Part shown: piece after piece, positions 22,772-34,226 of the stretch
Layout of the letters: every line of letters starts with the position of its first letter
Numbering within the stretch: the first letter of the stretch is position 1
From: Trichosporon coremiiforme
Lineage: Eukaryota > Basidiomycota > Tremellomycetes > Trichosporonales > Trichosporonaceae
Assembly (NCBI GenBank): GCA_039545355.1
Contig: BCJJ01000031.1
Span: 1-64,000, forward strand
Direction of reading: 5' to 3'
Length of the DNA stretch: 64,000 nucleotides
Notes under the pieces: generated by a model
What the model was told of the DNA's origin: nothing
What the model saw: only the letters and a program-made list of their open reading frames with translations
The model's database searches: none
Position numbers and translations under genes: made by a program

Positions 22772-24675
22772 TTATCGCATGGTGACAACCTCCTCGGCGG
22801 ACGTGGGGTCTGTTCGTTAGTTCCGACTCAGAAACTGACAACTCACGGATAGCGACGGTGTCGTCAAAGTCCTGCTTCTTGGCACCCATCTTGATGGCAA
22901 CAGCAAAGCCCTGGAGCATCTCATCGCTCCCCTCGCCAATGAGGTGGAGGCCGACGACCTTCTCGTCCTTGCCCTGGCAGACCATCTTGTAAGACGTGGG
23001 CTGCTTGGCGTCCTCGTCGAGCATGGCGTTGGACATGGCGCGGAACGACGTCTTGTACACCTTGATGTCGTCGTCGCCGTACTTCTTGCGCGCGTCGGGC
23101 TCGCTGAGGCCGACGGAGCCGATGGGCGGGTGCGAGAAGACGACGGAGGGGATGTTGTCGTAGTCCAGCTTGTCGTTCTTGTACTGCGCGGGGCCGAAGA
23201 GGCGGTTGGACAGACGGCGGCCGGCCGCGATGGCTACGGGCGTCAGGAGCGCCTTGCCCGCCACGTCGCCGAGGGCGTAGACGTCGGGGACGTTCGTCTC
23301 CTGGTACTCGTTGACGGGGATGTCGTTCTTGTCGTTGACCTTGACGCCGGCCTTGTCCAGGCCGAGGCCCTCGACGTGCGAGTGACGGCCGATCGCCCAG
23401 ATGAGGCAGTCGACCTCAATGTCAATGTTCTTGCCCGTGAGCTTGAGGCCGGTGGCGGTCTTCTCGACCTTCTGGACGCCAGAGTTCTTGTGCACGTGCA
23501 TGCCAGTGTGCTCCATCCAGGGGACGAGGACGTCGGAGAGCATCGGGTCGAACGTGCGGAGGACGTGCTCGGTACGGATCAGCAGGTGCGTCTCGGTGTT
23601 GAGCGAGTTGAAGACGCCGGCAAGCTCGACAGAGATGTAGCCGGCGCCGACGACGGCGACGCGCTTGGGCTGCTCCTCGAGCTCGAAGAAGCCGTCAGAG
23701 GTGATACCGTACTTGGCACCGGGGACCTGCTCCTCGGTCGGCACGGTGGGGACACCACCGACAGCGATGACAATCTTCTTGGCCTTGACCTGGTACTTGG
23801 AGCCGTCCTCCTTGGTGATCTCGAGCGTGTGCGGGTCGACGAAGGAAGCGTGGCCCTCGTGGTAGTCGACGCCGTCCTTGGCCAGGTTGCGGTCGTAGAT
23901 ACCGTTCAGGCGCTTGATGTACGCGTCGCGCTTCTCCTTCAGGTACGGCCAGTTGAAGTTGTCCGCAATCTTCTTGTCCTCGGCCTCCGAGCCGAAGCCG
24001 TAAGACGAGGCGTGGCGGATACCCTCGGCGACCTCGGCAGTGTACCACATCACCTTCTTGGGGACACAGCCGACGTTGACGCAGGTGCCGCCGAGACGGT
24101 GCGAGGCCTCGATGAGACCGGCCTTGGCGCCGTAAGAGGCAGCACGACGGGCAGTAGCGAGACCGCCGGAGCCGCCGCCAATGACGAAGATGTCACTGCG
24201 ATTGTTAGTCAACTTCCCACGCGGTTTGAGTCGCTTCGGAAGAAGAGCAAAGTGGGCAGGGACAGGCCATTCAGCCCTGCCGTCATGAACCAGGCATGGG
24301 TTCAGCGTCGTCCTCGTGTGTGCTCAGACCCCGACACATGGATAGTCAAGCGCTGCTGTCTGCTTGGTCATGTCTGAGATGCAACAGAAAGATGGCGGCC
24401 CTAAACATCTGCCCACAACTCCCCCTACTTATCAGCGCTACTCACTACTCGCCGACCTCCTCGGCCTTCTGGATGGGAAGAGGGGGCATGTTGATTCTGC
24501 TGGTGGAGGAGAAGAAACGCTGGGGAGGGATGGCCCGGGCAAGACGGGCTGGGCAGGCAAAGGACGAGTTGCGGGTGTTGAGGGCGAGAGCGGTAGTGGT
24601 AGAGACCGAGCGCTTGAGCTGTTGGACGGTAGAGTTACGCGCAAGCGCGGTAAAGTGGTGTGTGGTAGTGAGCAT
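22772..24675 (-). CDS. GLR1: Glutathione reductase, probably dual mitochondrial/cytosolic
   Basis: Exons 24446-24675, 22847-24195 and 22772-22809 give 538 aa. The enzyme reduces GSSG with NADPH. The FAD fold starts at [19 protein letters not shown], and the redox-active disulfide is Cys115/Cys120 in [15 protein letters not shown]. The NADPH domain has [15 protein letters not shown], and the last exon supplies the catalytic HPTSAEEVV tail. The first 62 residues ([20 protein letters not shown]) look like a mitochondrial presequence. A second Met at residue 63 (ATG at 24489) would give the cytosolic form. The first ATG has weak context (T at -3) and lies 36 bp from a TATA-like box; the second has A at -3. 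Yeast Glr1 uses the same two-start logic. Confidence 0.95.
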
Positions 24676-24710
24676 GCAGCGATGGGCTACGATGCGAAAA
24701 CAAGATGCTC

Positions 24711-24717
24711 TTTATAA
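24711..24717 (-). promoter_or_regulatory. TATA-like box of GLR1
   Basis: TTATAAA on the minus strand, 36 bp upstream of the first GLR1 ATG. With usual TATA-to-start spacing the mRNA would begin very near that ATG, which would favour leaky initiation at the second one. Confidence 0.5.
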
Positions 24718-25435
24718 GGAGTCGGTTGCTCTGGTTGCCTGTGAGGGCACAAGTTGCAATCGAAGGCCAGACCACGCTCCATGCTCCGCACGCCAGCCAG
24801 CCGCCAGCCTGCGCCCTGTGTCTCCCCTCCGGCTGTGATGACTGATCCTGGTACACCAGTCGCCGACTCTGGTCAGCCAATCGCCCAAATTTTGGTTCCG
24901 TCCATGACGACATTCCGAACACTTCAATGCTCAGCGGTGTCTGCCCGGACCTCGGCGTTTGCTCCAGCACTTGGCACGCACGCTGCCTTGGTCAGCGCCC
25001 ACGGCTGTACTTCGAAAGACATAATGCGCTTTTTGCCGCCACTCTCCGGCTCAGCTCGATTAAACACCATAATGCATGGAGGGGGTAAAGAAGTAAGGAG
25101 AGGTCTGTACAATGAAACGACTATGACAAAGGGTATGTGCCTCGCATGGTGGACGAGAGAGACAAAAAGTAGTAAATATAGTAGTAATGCGAGGATGAAT
25201 GAGTGAAGTGAAGTGTCTTGGGTGGAATATGAAATGGGACCTGCTTTCGTTTTCGTCTTTCCTTGCTACGCCGCGTTGTAATCTTGCAATAATTTAGTGA
25301 ATAGAGATCTCTGATGAGTGTGTGGGGTCTGGTATGTTGTAGGTGTGTACTGTAGCGTGATGCGGGTCGGTAGTCGGACAAGAATGGTGTTGTGCCACAG
25401 TCGGGTGGAGCAGGCGGACGCATGTCGATGCCTCT
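24718..25435. other. Intergenic between GLR1 and AGC kinase
   Basis: Upstream region of GLR1 and 3' flank of the kinase gene. AT-richer around 25130-25300, consistent with a 3' untranslated region and polyadenylation. No gene seen. Confidence 0.5.
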
Positions 25436-28400
25436 TTATGCCTTCTCAGTGTTGAGCTCCAAGCCCCACACAATAGGCGGAGTGGGCTGTAACTCTATGC
25501 GCGGCACGGAGCTTCCGCTTGCGGCGCTCAACGTACTGTCGGAGGTGGCTCCAGGGCTGCCGGGGGCAGTAGCGGGAGCCTTCGGGTTGCGCTCAGAAAC
25601 GGTACCCTCCATATGCGTACGGCCTTTGGGTTTTGAGAAGAAGTTGAACTCGCTTCCCGACCGGACGATACGCTTACTGCCGGGACTGAATGCGGAGACG
25701 ATAGAGCTCCGCTTCGAGGCAGGGTCGGCTCGTAATGATCCTCCGCGCTTGAGGCGCGGGGTCTCGACAGAAGTGGAGGAGGGAGAGGCTACAAGGGATA
25801 CGGTGGGAGCGTTGATGGAGGGCGGGGGAGCAGGGGAGGCGCTGATAGGGAGAGCGGCGGCGAGCGTCGGCGGCGATGAGGGAATGACGAGGCCGGCGAC
25901 GGGAGCGACTCCACGGATGGAGCCTGCCGGAGACGGCGACGAGGACGGTGACTGCGAGTGGGTAGCAGACGGGACCCCAGAGTGGCTCGCCGAAGGTGCG
26001 GCCGATGGCATCGCCGAGTGAACAGTGGGCGGCGAGCGAGCAGACAGCCGGGAAGGGTCATGGCCAGAACGTTTCGATGGCGGGAACGCCTTGATGCGAC
26101 CAAAGACACGCTTCGTGTTCTCAACTCCACGAGCAGCAAAGAGCGGCGACCTAGTCTTGCTGCCGGGGCTGCGCTCCAGATCTTGGTCCGTCTCAGACTC
26201 AGAGGTGGTGACGCTCTTGCGCAAGCCAGAGCGCACGCTCATAGATGGCGTGCGCAGGCCACCAGTACGCGAAGACGGCCGACGACCAAGAACCGAGCCA
26301 AGTCCACGCGCGAAGCGGGAGTAAGTCTGACCCGCAGCGTTGGCACCATTGACAGCCTCCGGGATCTTGCGGCTGTCAAGCTGCTCCCAATCTTCGTCAC
26401 CGAGCTGAGCGAACGTGCCTCCTAAGTCAACAGACAGACGTTGGTTGACACGGTCGATGGAAGGAAGGTGACGGTGGCGCCGGATGAGAAGGTTCGGGCT
26501 GCCTTGATGAGGCGAAGGAACGGAAATGACGTCCGACACAGATAGGCCACTTGAGGGCGGCCCGGACGGCAGCCGCACGTTGAGGTACTGGTCCTGACTG
26601 ATGGTGATGTCGCCAGGCTGAACGGTAGACTGATCGGGGGCAGGGGTCGTGCGGATACCGAGAGCGTCGATAGGCGGCAGCTTGACAGAAGGTGCGTCGG
26701 GAGAAGCCTCCTTCGACGAAGCCGAAGTCACAGTTGCGACGGGGGGCGCGGGCGCGGGCACAGGCGCGGTTGAGGGCGTTGTGACGGTCGTCACTGACAA
26801 AGGCGCATCCTCGTGCACGGTCTCCATGGCGGCAACGGGTGAGTCATCCGCGACCTTCGCGGGCTCTTCAGGAATAACAGGGGCCGAAGGCGGGCTCTCC
26901 ACCGAGACGTCAATCTGCTGGACAAGCGGTTGCTGAGGAGGTTGAGGAGTCGTTTCAATCTCAGCGGACACGGGCTCGTCAACCGGAACTGGTTCGGGAG
27001 AGTCCCGGATGCTGGCCGTCGCGTTGCTGACAGGTTGGGGCTCGGAATCCGTGGTGGAGTGACTCCGCGGCACAACCCCCTGCTCCTCGACGTCGACGGG
27101 CTCGTCTTCGCTCTCGTCCTCGGACAGGGCAAACTCGCTGTCCTCAGCAATGTCGGAGACGTCGTCTTCCAGCTCGTAATCTTGGCACGTCCAGTCGAAT
27201 GATTCGAGTTCTTTCGCAAATTCGGCTTGCACACGAGCGTAAACTTCGTCGCTATTGAGTGGGCTCTGTTCACGGTCGGAATCTCTGCCGTAGTCGTGTC
27301 CTGTCATGTCCACCGTCGGCGTCTCCTCAAGACACAGACGGGGGAAGAACTGCGTGTTGTACTCGGCGACGGGGTTGATTTCAAGTTGGAAAGGATCCTG
27401 ATAGTCACCTTTGTCGACCGTCGCCCAGTCACTGAGGAAGAGTCAGCAGCGAAAGCAGGCGCTCGAGACGAGGAACACTTACACGTTGGTGAAGTACGGA
27501 TGCACTTTCACGCTAGGTTCTGTCAGACGGAACATTGGTTCCTTTTGCAGGAGCTGTCAGGGTCAGTGCGGTGGTTCACACATGCTTGGGGTGATCGCAA
27601 ACTCACGCCATCGATGAAGTCGTAGGTTGTGCTGTCAATGCGGTAGCGCTCCTTCAGGTAGCTCCTCGGCTTGGTCTCGCCACGGTACATGGCGTCCCAT
27701 CGGGAGTTGATAACGCGTTCGTACAACTCAGCGTTGCTCTCATCGTCGTGACCACGGAAGGGCACGCGACCCGTCAGGCACTCGCACACGATGCACCCCA
27801 GGGCCCACCAGTCGATGGCGTAGGTGTAGTGGTTGCGCTTGATCACCTCGGGTGCGAGGTATTCTTGCGTTCCAACGAATGAGTAAGCACGATCCCAGGT
27901 CAACTCGCCGTTGCGGTACGAGCCGAAGCCTTTACCGGCGTAAGTTGGCGGAATGCCCTTCCCCTCGATGTAGTCGGCAGGAAGTTTGACCGGGATGGGG
28001 TCGCCACGATATCCGAAGCTCTTGGACAATCCGAAATCGGCAAGCACAGCATGGCCGTGCCAGTTGAGGAGAATGTTTTCCGGCTTGAGATCACGAACGA
28101 GGATGCCTTCCCGATGACTGGTTTGATTAGCGCTGCAACTTGCATCCCGCTTTGGAACTCACAGGGCTTCAAGACCTGCGACGATATCACAGGTATAGAA
28201 TCGCGTTCTCAATGGCCCAAGGATGCCGTGGATCTCCATCTGTGTCGCGAGGTCTCCTCCGGGATAGAACTCCATGACAAGATAGAAGTTCTCCTTGTCG
28301 CTGAAGGAGTAATATAACCGGGAGACGAAGGGGTTGCGGCGGTCGGCCGCAAAATGCTTGAGGATTTGCTGTTCCGCAAGGGTGTGGTCAAGCTCGTCGT

Positions 28401-28875
28401 TGGCCAGTACTGCTCGTTTGGAGATGGCCTTCATGGCGTGCACACGAGTTGTCCCCGCGTGCTTGACGAGAAGCACCTGTGTCACGTCAGTCTCCATCCT
28501 CATCTCACTGGGATCAGCAACATGACCTACCCTTCCTGCGCAGCCCTTTCCGAGCACACGGATCAGCTCAAAATCATTCAGCTTGGGAAGCTTCCTGACG
28601 TGGTCGGATCTGTAACTGTCGTCGCAGCTATCTCGTGAGACGTCGGGAGAAGGAATACCCGCACTTCGCACCATGCTGAGATGCTTCGAAGCCTTGCCGG
28701 CGTGCGCGGCGGTTTGAGAGAGTGATGATGTAGACGACATGTTCTTAGGAGCCGTCAACGATGTTGCCTCTTCTGTCCGGCCGTTTGCACCAGCTGTAAC
28801 GGTTGCGAGGTCCTCCCTTGGTGGTGTCGGTGGCGGAGAGGCAGGCAAAGGGATTTTGTACGGTACGGAGACCAT
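25436..28875 (-). CDS. AGC-family Ser/Thr protein kinase with long disordered C-terminus
   Basis: Exons 28531-28875, 28163-28476, 27607-28117, 27483-27553 and 25436-27431 give 1078 aa. Kinase features: Gly-rich loop LGKGCAGRVLLV, Lys131 in HAMKAISK, Asp229 in VRDLKPEN, Asp247 in LADFGLSK, the T-loop FVGTQEYLAPE with Thr303 as the PDK1-type site, and DWWALGC. The activation segment is about 60 residues because of a Gly/Pro-rich insert (256-296). An AGC tail follows (HPYFTNVDWATV..DPF). The last ~600 residues are Ser/Pro-rich and acidic with no domain seen. It resembles Akt/S6K/RSK-type fungal kinases, but I cannot assign an orthologue. The 54-nt intron in the Gly-rich loop has no stop in frame; removing it restores the canonical loop. 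Confidence 0.87.
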
Positions 28876-31800
28876 GTCTGGCTGCGCCGCGACTCCTGGA
28901 TAGATGACAAGAAAGGAGCAATGGCAATGTGCTGCAGAGCTTTGTCCGGGGTTAGGGCAGCGAGAGGGAAGGAAGGGCGCTCAAAGAGTCTGAGCGTTGT
29001 TCAAGAAAAACCTCGACAGTTGACACTTTGGCGAATGGTCACCGTTATGTTGAAGCTGGGGATCTCGAGCAAGCTCTGTGCAGCTCCTTCTTTTCGGAGA
29101 CTGGGTGATGTGTGATTACCCAGAAGATGAATCCTTGAGACGACAATGGCACAAGGATACACCGACGAGCACAATGGCGGACGTCGGTCTCGAGTGAGTA
29201 GTCGTACCCGTCAACCGTAGGGTATGGGGGATCGGAGGAGACGGCGACTGGACAGGGGAAGAGTGTTAGGGACTGCCGCCAAGGGGTATGGTGTTAGGGA
29301 CGATGGAGCCAGCTCGGAGGTAGCTGTGAGAGTAGAGTCGATGGGTATAAACGAGCGAAAGGAGGTTGGTGCAAAGAGGGGCCCGGGTGACGAGGGTGGG
29401 CGAGAGATGTCGGAGAGGGATGCAAGAGATGAGAGAGTCGAGGACCAAGGAGTGGAACGAGTTGAGACGGAGGGCGGCGGGCGTTGGCGGAGTGAGGTTG
29501 GGGAAGAAGGGGGCGGGGGAAGGGGAGGCCGGGGAAGGGAGGGGAGGGGAGGGAGATGAGGAGTCGGTGGTGCGCGGTGGGGGATAAGTGAGGTGGTGGG
29601 TGATCGTAATGCGTAGAGTGGACTTTGTGTTGTGGACGAGGAGGCGACCCGGCGACTGGCGGCCTGGCGTGGTGCTGGTGTCGCTGGCCCAGCTGGGTGG
29701 TGTCGCTCTAAGCTCTAAGGGCCACGGACAAGCATCCAGGACGGAGGCCAGGACATACAGGACAGCCAGGAAAGCGGTCGGGCGTCAGGTCGTCTATGAT
29801 CACAGCAGTCTGTTCAGGTCGAAAGCAGTCCAGGTAGCTAAGGCATGAGGCAGCTTGCCAGCCCGTGTGCCGTGTCCAGTGCAGGGCGTAGGGCGTAGGT
29901 GTGCAGGGAAGACTTAGCTTGCTTGGCCTAATACATGTTACAGTGGCCTGCCGCCTGCCGCCTACGGGGGAACGACGGGCCTGGCGCCCGACCGACGCTC
30001 TTTGGTACTAAAGTCCTGACCCTGAGGTCTGCTAAGGGCTCGGCCACAAGGCGCCTCAGCCCTCCGGCTGGCACCTGCCTCCACCTGCCGTCCACTCCAG
30101 CGCCCCGTGTTCTGTCGACCCCTCCATGGCTTGGCCACTCAGCCCCTCTAGCCCTTTCGCCTGAGCAATCCTGTCAACGTCGCCTTGTCGCCACTTGAGC
30201 ACGGGCACGGGTTTCATACCGAACATTTCCCCCACCTCTTACGACCTCACACACGTAGAGCTTCTAGCTGGTAACTGAGTGCAGCCTTCAGTGAAAGGGT
30301 TAGGACTTGATGGCGACGCTAGCTTCTGCAGTTGCCTGCGAGCTCCAGGTAGACCTGTTAAGCTCTGTACAGACTTCTGGGCAAAGCTCAAACATGGGAC
30401 CTGAACTTTCTTTCAAGCAGGGCACACCGAGCGCGAACAGGACAGGAGCAGCCTGCAGGGCAACAGGGCACACCCGGGAGGCAGCAGTGGACCAGCTCGC
30501 AGGATTGATTATCAGCCTGACAGCAATCGAGTTATGTAATATGACTGAGCTATGAGGGAATAGCGCTAAACTTCACTGCGCTGCAGCCTTACCTACTTTG
30601 TCTGCTCTACTGATGGCACCTTGTGGAGTATGACTACCGCACGATTCAGACGCCAGACTGTGCTTTCCCGTCGACTAGCACACTGGATCGGAAAGCTCTG
30701 AGAACGAGGTTGACGTTTCGGAAGATGGCACCATGTGCTGTAGGCTCACTCCAACGTTGACACTTGATTTAAGGATCGCGACTGGCGAACTGGCGTGCAT
30801 GGTGTGGCTGCTGGCTGCATGACTGGCTGAAGTGGTGCGTTACAGATATTCTGTATTCCTTGAATCCCAGGTCCCTAGACCACAAGCCCGTCGCGCCGTC
30901 GCCACCGATTCATAGTGAGAGCATGAGCCCGGTCGGGTTCCTAATCCCTGTCCTAATCTTCAGCCGACTTTGACACACCCAGTCACCCTATTCACCCTTA
31001 TGGTCGCCGAGATGAGACATTTGAAGTCTCTACGCCTGAGGTCTGCACCCAAGACACCGCACTCCAAAGTTAAGCTCTGCGTTCCTCGGAAGCGCCATTC
31101 CTGGGTACCACGAAGAACATCTTTGTCAGAACCATGCGCAGCGTTGCAAGAGCAGCTCTGATCTGCACTGCAGAACACAGTGTGAAGAGGATACACTATA
31201 GCCCGGCGTCATCTAGGTGCGGATCACAGCATCGCCCGACGTAACAATGTGGTCATGTCTTTTGACTGCTGAGAGGACCGCTCGCGCCTCTCGTCAGATG
31301 AGTTTGATCCATCGCATCCTGACAGCGAAAGACGGGACGACCAAGGGACTGGTGGCCCGAGCGCTGTGGCGTACAATTCAAAGTACCTGTCGACCACATC
31401 CAGCGAACACTTTCAGCGCCCTGTCATCCTGTAACAGCCCACCTGGCCACCTGCGGAGCCGTCAGACTGTGGTTCAGCGAAGCGACGGACTTCATTCACA
31501 AGTCCGTCTGTTCAGGCGGACTGTGCTTGTCGCTTAGACGTGCCGTCTGGATGTCACGTGTCTTCCAGTCTCGCCGCAGCTGGCTGGCTCACCAGTTGTC
31601 CACTCAGGGCGTCCCGTCATTCACATCTAGCACAGCGCGGGAAGTAGGAGAGCGGAAGGTCGCGATTCGGGGTCCTTGGATCTCTGCAAGTCTGCTGCAC
31701 ATCATGTCAGAAGAAATGCAGCAAGAAGCACAGATGCACAGATGTGACCTTCATGCAACGATGTGAAGCAGCAAGCCATGCATCTGTGACCTGACAGCGC

Positions 31801-32256
31801 AGTCTGCCCCAACCGGCAATGCTGTGGGTGGAGATGCCTGGATGCAAGCCAAGGATAATTGCATGTCGTTCAGGCCAGGGCGGTTAAGGGGCCAAGTCCT
31901 GTCGAGACACGAGACGAGTGCCCAAATCGGGCCACATCCATTTCTTTCACACCTTCCTCCCCTTCCCTTCATCCTTCATATCTCATCTCGTGGTTAACAT
32001 CCACCCCTCCACCCCATCACAAAAGCTCTCCACGACAGCGACCGGTGTTGATCACTGCGTTCCTTGCCTTGGCCGCGTCTTCCACGGTCGCTTTGTTCTT
32101 CCGCAACGAGAACACGGTTTCCTCGGGCTGGATCCCCTCCACATCCTGACACGCGTCGCGTCCATCAGCCCTTCCGCCTTTCGACCTCTCCGTCTTCCTT
32201 CCTCTTCTGGATAGAACCTTCGCTACCCCTTACATTCCCATTGCATCCTTCCGACC
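28876..32256. other. 3.4-kb gene-free divergent region
   Basis: Between the kinase start (minus) and the Tea4-like start (plus). A G/A-rich stretch at about 29450-29560 is the pyrimidine-rich strand of the kinase upstream region. Open frames throughout are short and lack domains. CT-rich DNA at 31950-32250 precedes the Tea4-like ATG. Confidence 0.5.
29480..29560 (+). promoter_or_regulatory. G-run-rich tract upstream of AGC kinase
   Basis: Many runs of three to five G separated by one to four bases (GGGGGCGGGGGAAGGGGAGG and following). It is G-quadruplex-prone on the plus strand and a polypyrimidine tract on the kinase coding strand. Inferred regulatory only. Confidence 0.4.
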
Positions 32257-34226
32257 ATGGCGGCTATGGTCGAGGCGCCGCAGCATCCCGGCCAGCACGT
32301 GCATATGCAGTACGAGTACGCGAACGGCATGACGGTTCAGGACGACGATAATTCGGATCAAGACATTCACGCCCACGCTCATCTCTTAGGCCACGGAGAT
32401 GACCCCATGGACCGCGACATGGAAGAATACTACACTCAGCAAGACTATCAGAACCTCCAGGCTCAGCAAAACGTTTACAACCAACACATGGTTCAGTACC
32501 ACAACGACGACGATGCCGACATGGACGACGACGAAATGTACTCTGACGAGTCATCGGAGGAGAGTGTGCTGCCGGACGAGAACATCGACTTCAGTCTCGT
32601 CTACGCTCTGTGAGTTGCAGCATCCGCCCAACGCTAACGCTTAGACACACCTTCCTCGCCAACGTGGAAGGACAAGCCTCAGTGGTGAAGGGCGACAGCC
32701 TCTTATTGCTCGACGATGCCAACTCGTACTGGTGGCTCGTGCGCGTCCTGAAGACGGAGGACGTTGGATACATCCCCGCCGAAAATGTCGAGACGCCGTA
32801 TGAGCGTCTCGCTCGTCTCAACAAGCACCGCAACATCGACATTGCTGCTCCGACCGAGCTTGAGAAGTCCACCAACCCGTCGCAGCCTCGAGAGAGCAAG
32901 CTTAAGACGCTGATCGGATGGACGCGGAGGACGAGTCGGGGCTCGTTGGATTCGGAGGAAATCGAGAACCGCGAAGGCCGTCGTGTCATCTTCGCGCCTC
33001 CTACGTACGTCGATCACCCTGGTGTGACTTGGAGTAGCGATGAGGAGGACGATGACATGGAGGAAGACGAGCAGCACTTTGCCGATGACGAGGATCAGGA
33101 GCTTGGGTACGAGGCTGAGCCGGATGATGGTGTCGAATGGGCTCAGGACGCGGTCGAGGCCATTCGCAGTGCGTCTGATACGCCTCAAACCGCCGCCAAC
33201 GCTGGCGACACTGTTTCCCGGACCACCGTCGTCGCTGTCGCTGGTGCTGGAGTCGCATCGACGGCCATTGGCGCTGGCATTGCCTCGACGATTGTCACCT
33301 CCACTTCCACGCCGACAAACGTATCCGACGCTGAGACAATTACGGTTGACTCCGCCCGATCCGCTGGTCCCGTTGCGGCAAGCGCGCCTACCGGCGCATC
33401 TGCCGCTGGCCCGGCTCTTGCGTCTACACAGAACCCGCAAGACCTGCAAGCTCAAGGTGCATCCCTCCAGCAGACTGGCGAGCCGATTCAACAGGGCCCG
33501 CCTGCTCAAACGAACCAGGCCAATCAACCAGATGGTGTTTCAGAGACACCCGCCAGCCCAACTGCCCCTGGCGCCCCCGCCGGCGTTGCTTCGACTGTCG
33601 CTGGTCTGTCTACCAACGCTCACCCGGCTTTCCCTCCTGCACCGGAACGCTCGCCTTCCCCCGCTCGCCCGACATCGCTACTCGCTCGCACCAACCCTAC
33701 CCCGCCACCCCATCGAGCCGGCGCTCTGTCAATCTCGCCCGAGTTTGATTCCCCGGCGCTCAACGCTCGCGATGTTGCTGCTGTCACTCCCCCGCCGCCG
33801 TCAGCTTCTACATCGGAGCACCCCTCGACGCCCCAGTTCACGTCAGCTGGCTCCACCGAAACGCCAATGACCTCCCTGTCTCTCACGCGCAACAGCCCGC
33901 ACACGACGCCGTCGACGTCCCCTACCGATGGCCGTTCCGGCAGCAGCGCTCAGCCTCGGGCCCCCATGTGGTACCTCAGTGCCTCCGACGTGTCGCGTCT
34001 TGCCACGTTGGTCCGCATCCGTGCCGAGAACGACGGCATCCAGGCTCGCCTCACTCACCTCGAGGAGTCCGACGAAGTTCAGCACTCCCTCTACGGCGAG
34101 AAGGTCGACACCGGCTTCCTTCATCCAGATGTTCGCTCCGGCTACGTCCACCTGCAGGCAAAGCTCGATGCCTTCGATCGCGAGATCGACGCCATCCTTG
34201 GCTCTCTGGCAGTTCCTGCCTACTGA
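32257..34226 (+). CDS. SH3-domain polarity/PP1-regulatory protein (Tea4/Bud14-like)
   Basis: Exons 32257-32609 and 32645-34226 give 644 aa. An acidic N-terminus (YSDESSEESVLPDENIDF) leads into SLVYALHTFLANVEGQASVV and an SH3 domain (GDSLLLLDDANSYWWLVRVL..VGYIPAENVETPYERLARLN), the segment most conserved between S. cerevisiae Bud14 and S. pombe Tea4. GRRVIFAPP at about residue 229 is an RVxF-type docking site for protein phosphatase 1. The following part is acidic, then Ala/Pro/Thr-rich, ending in a short helical segment (ARLTHLEESDEVQHSL..LQAKLDAFDREID). Known relatives bring PP1 to cell tips and control formins and polarised growth. The 35-nt intron falls inside the conserved LHTF motif. Confidence 0.9.
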
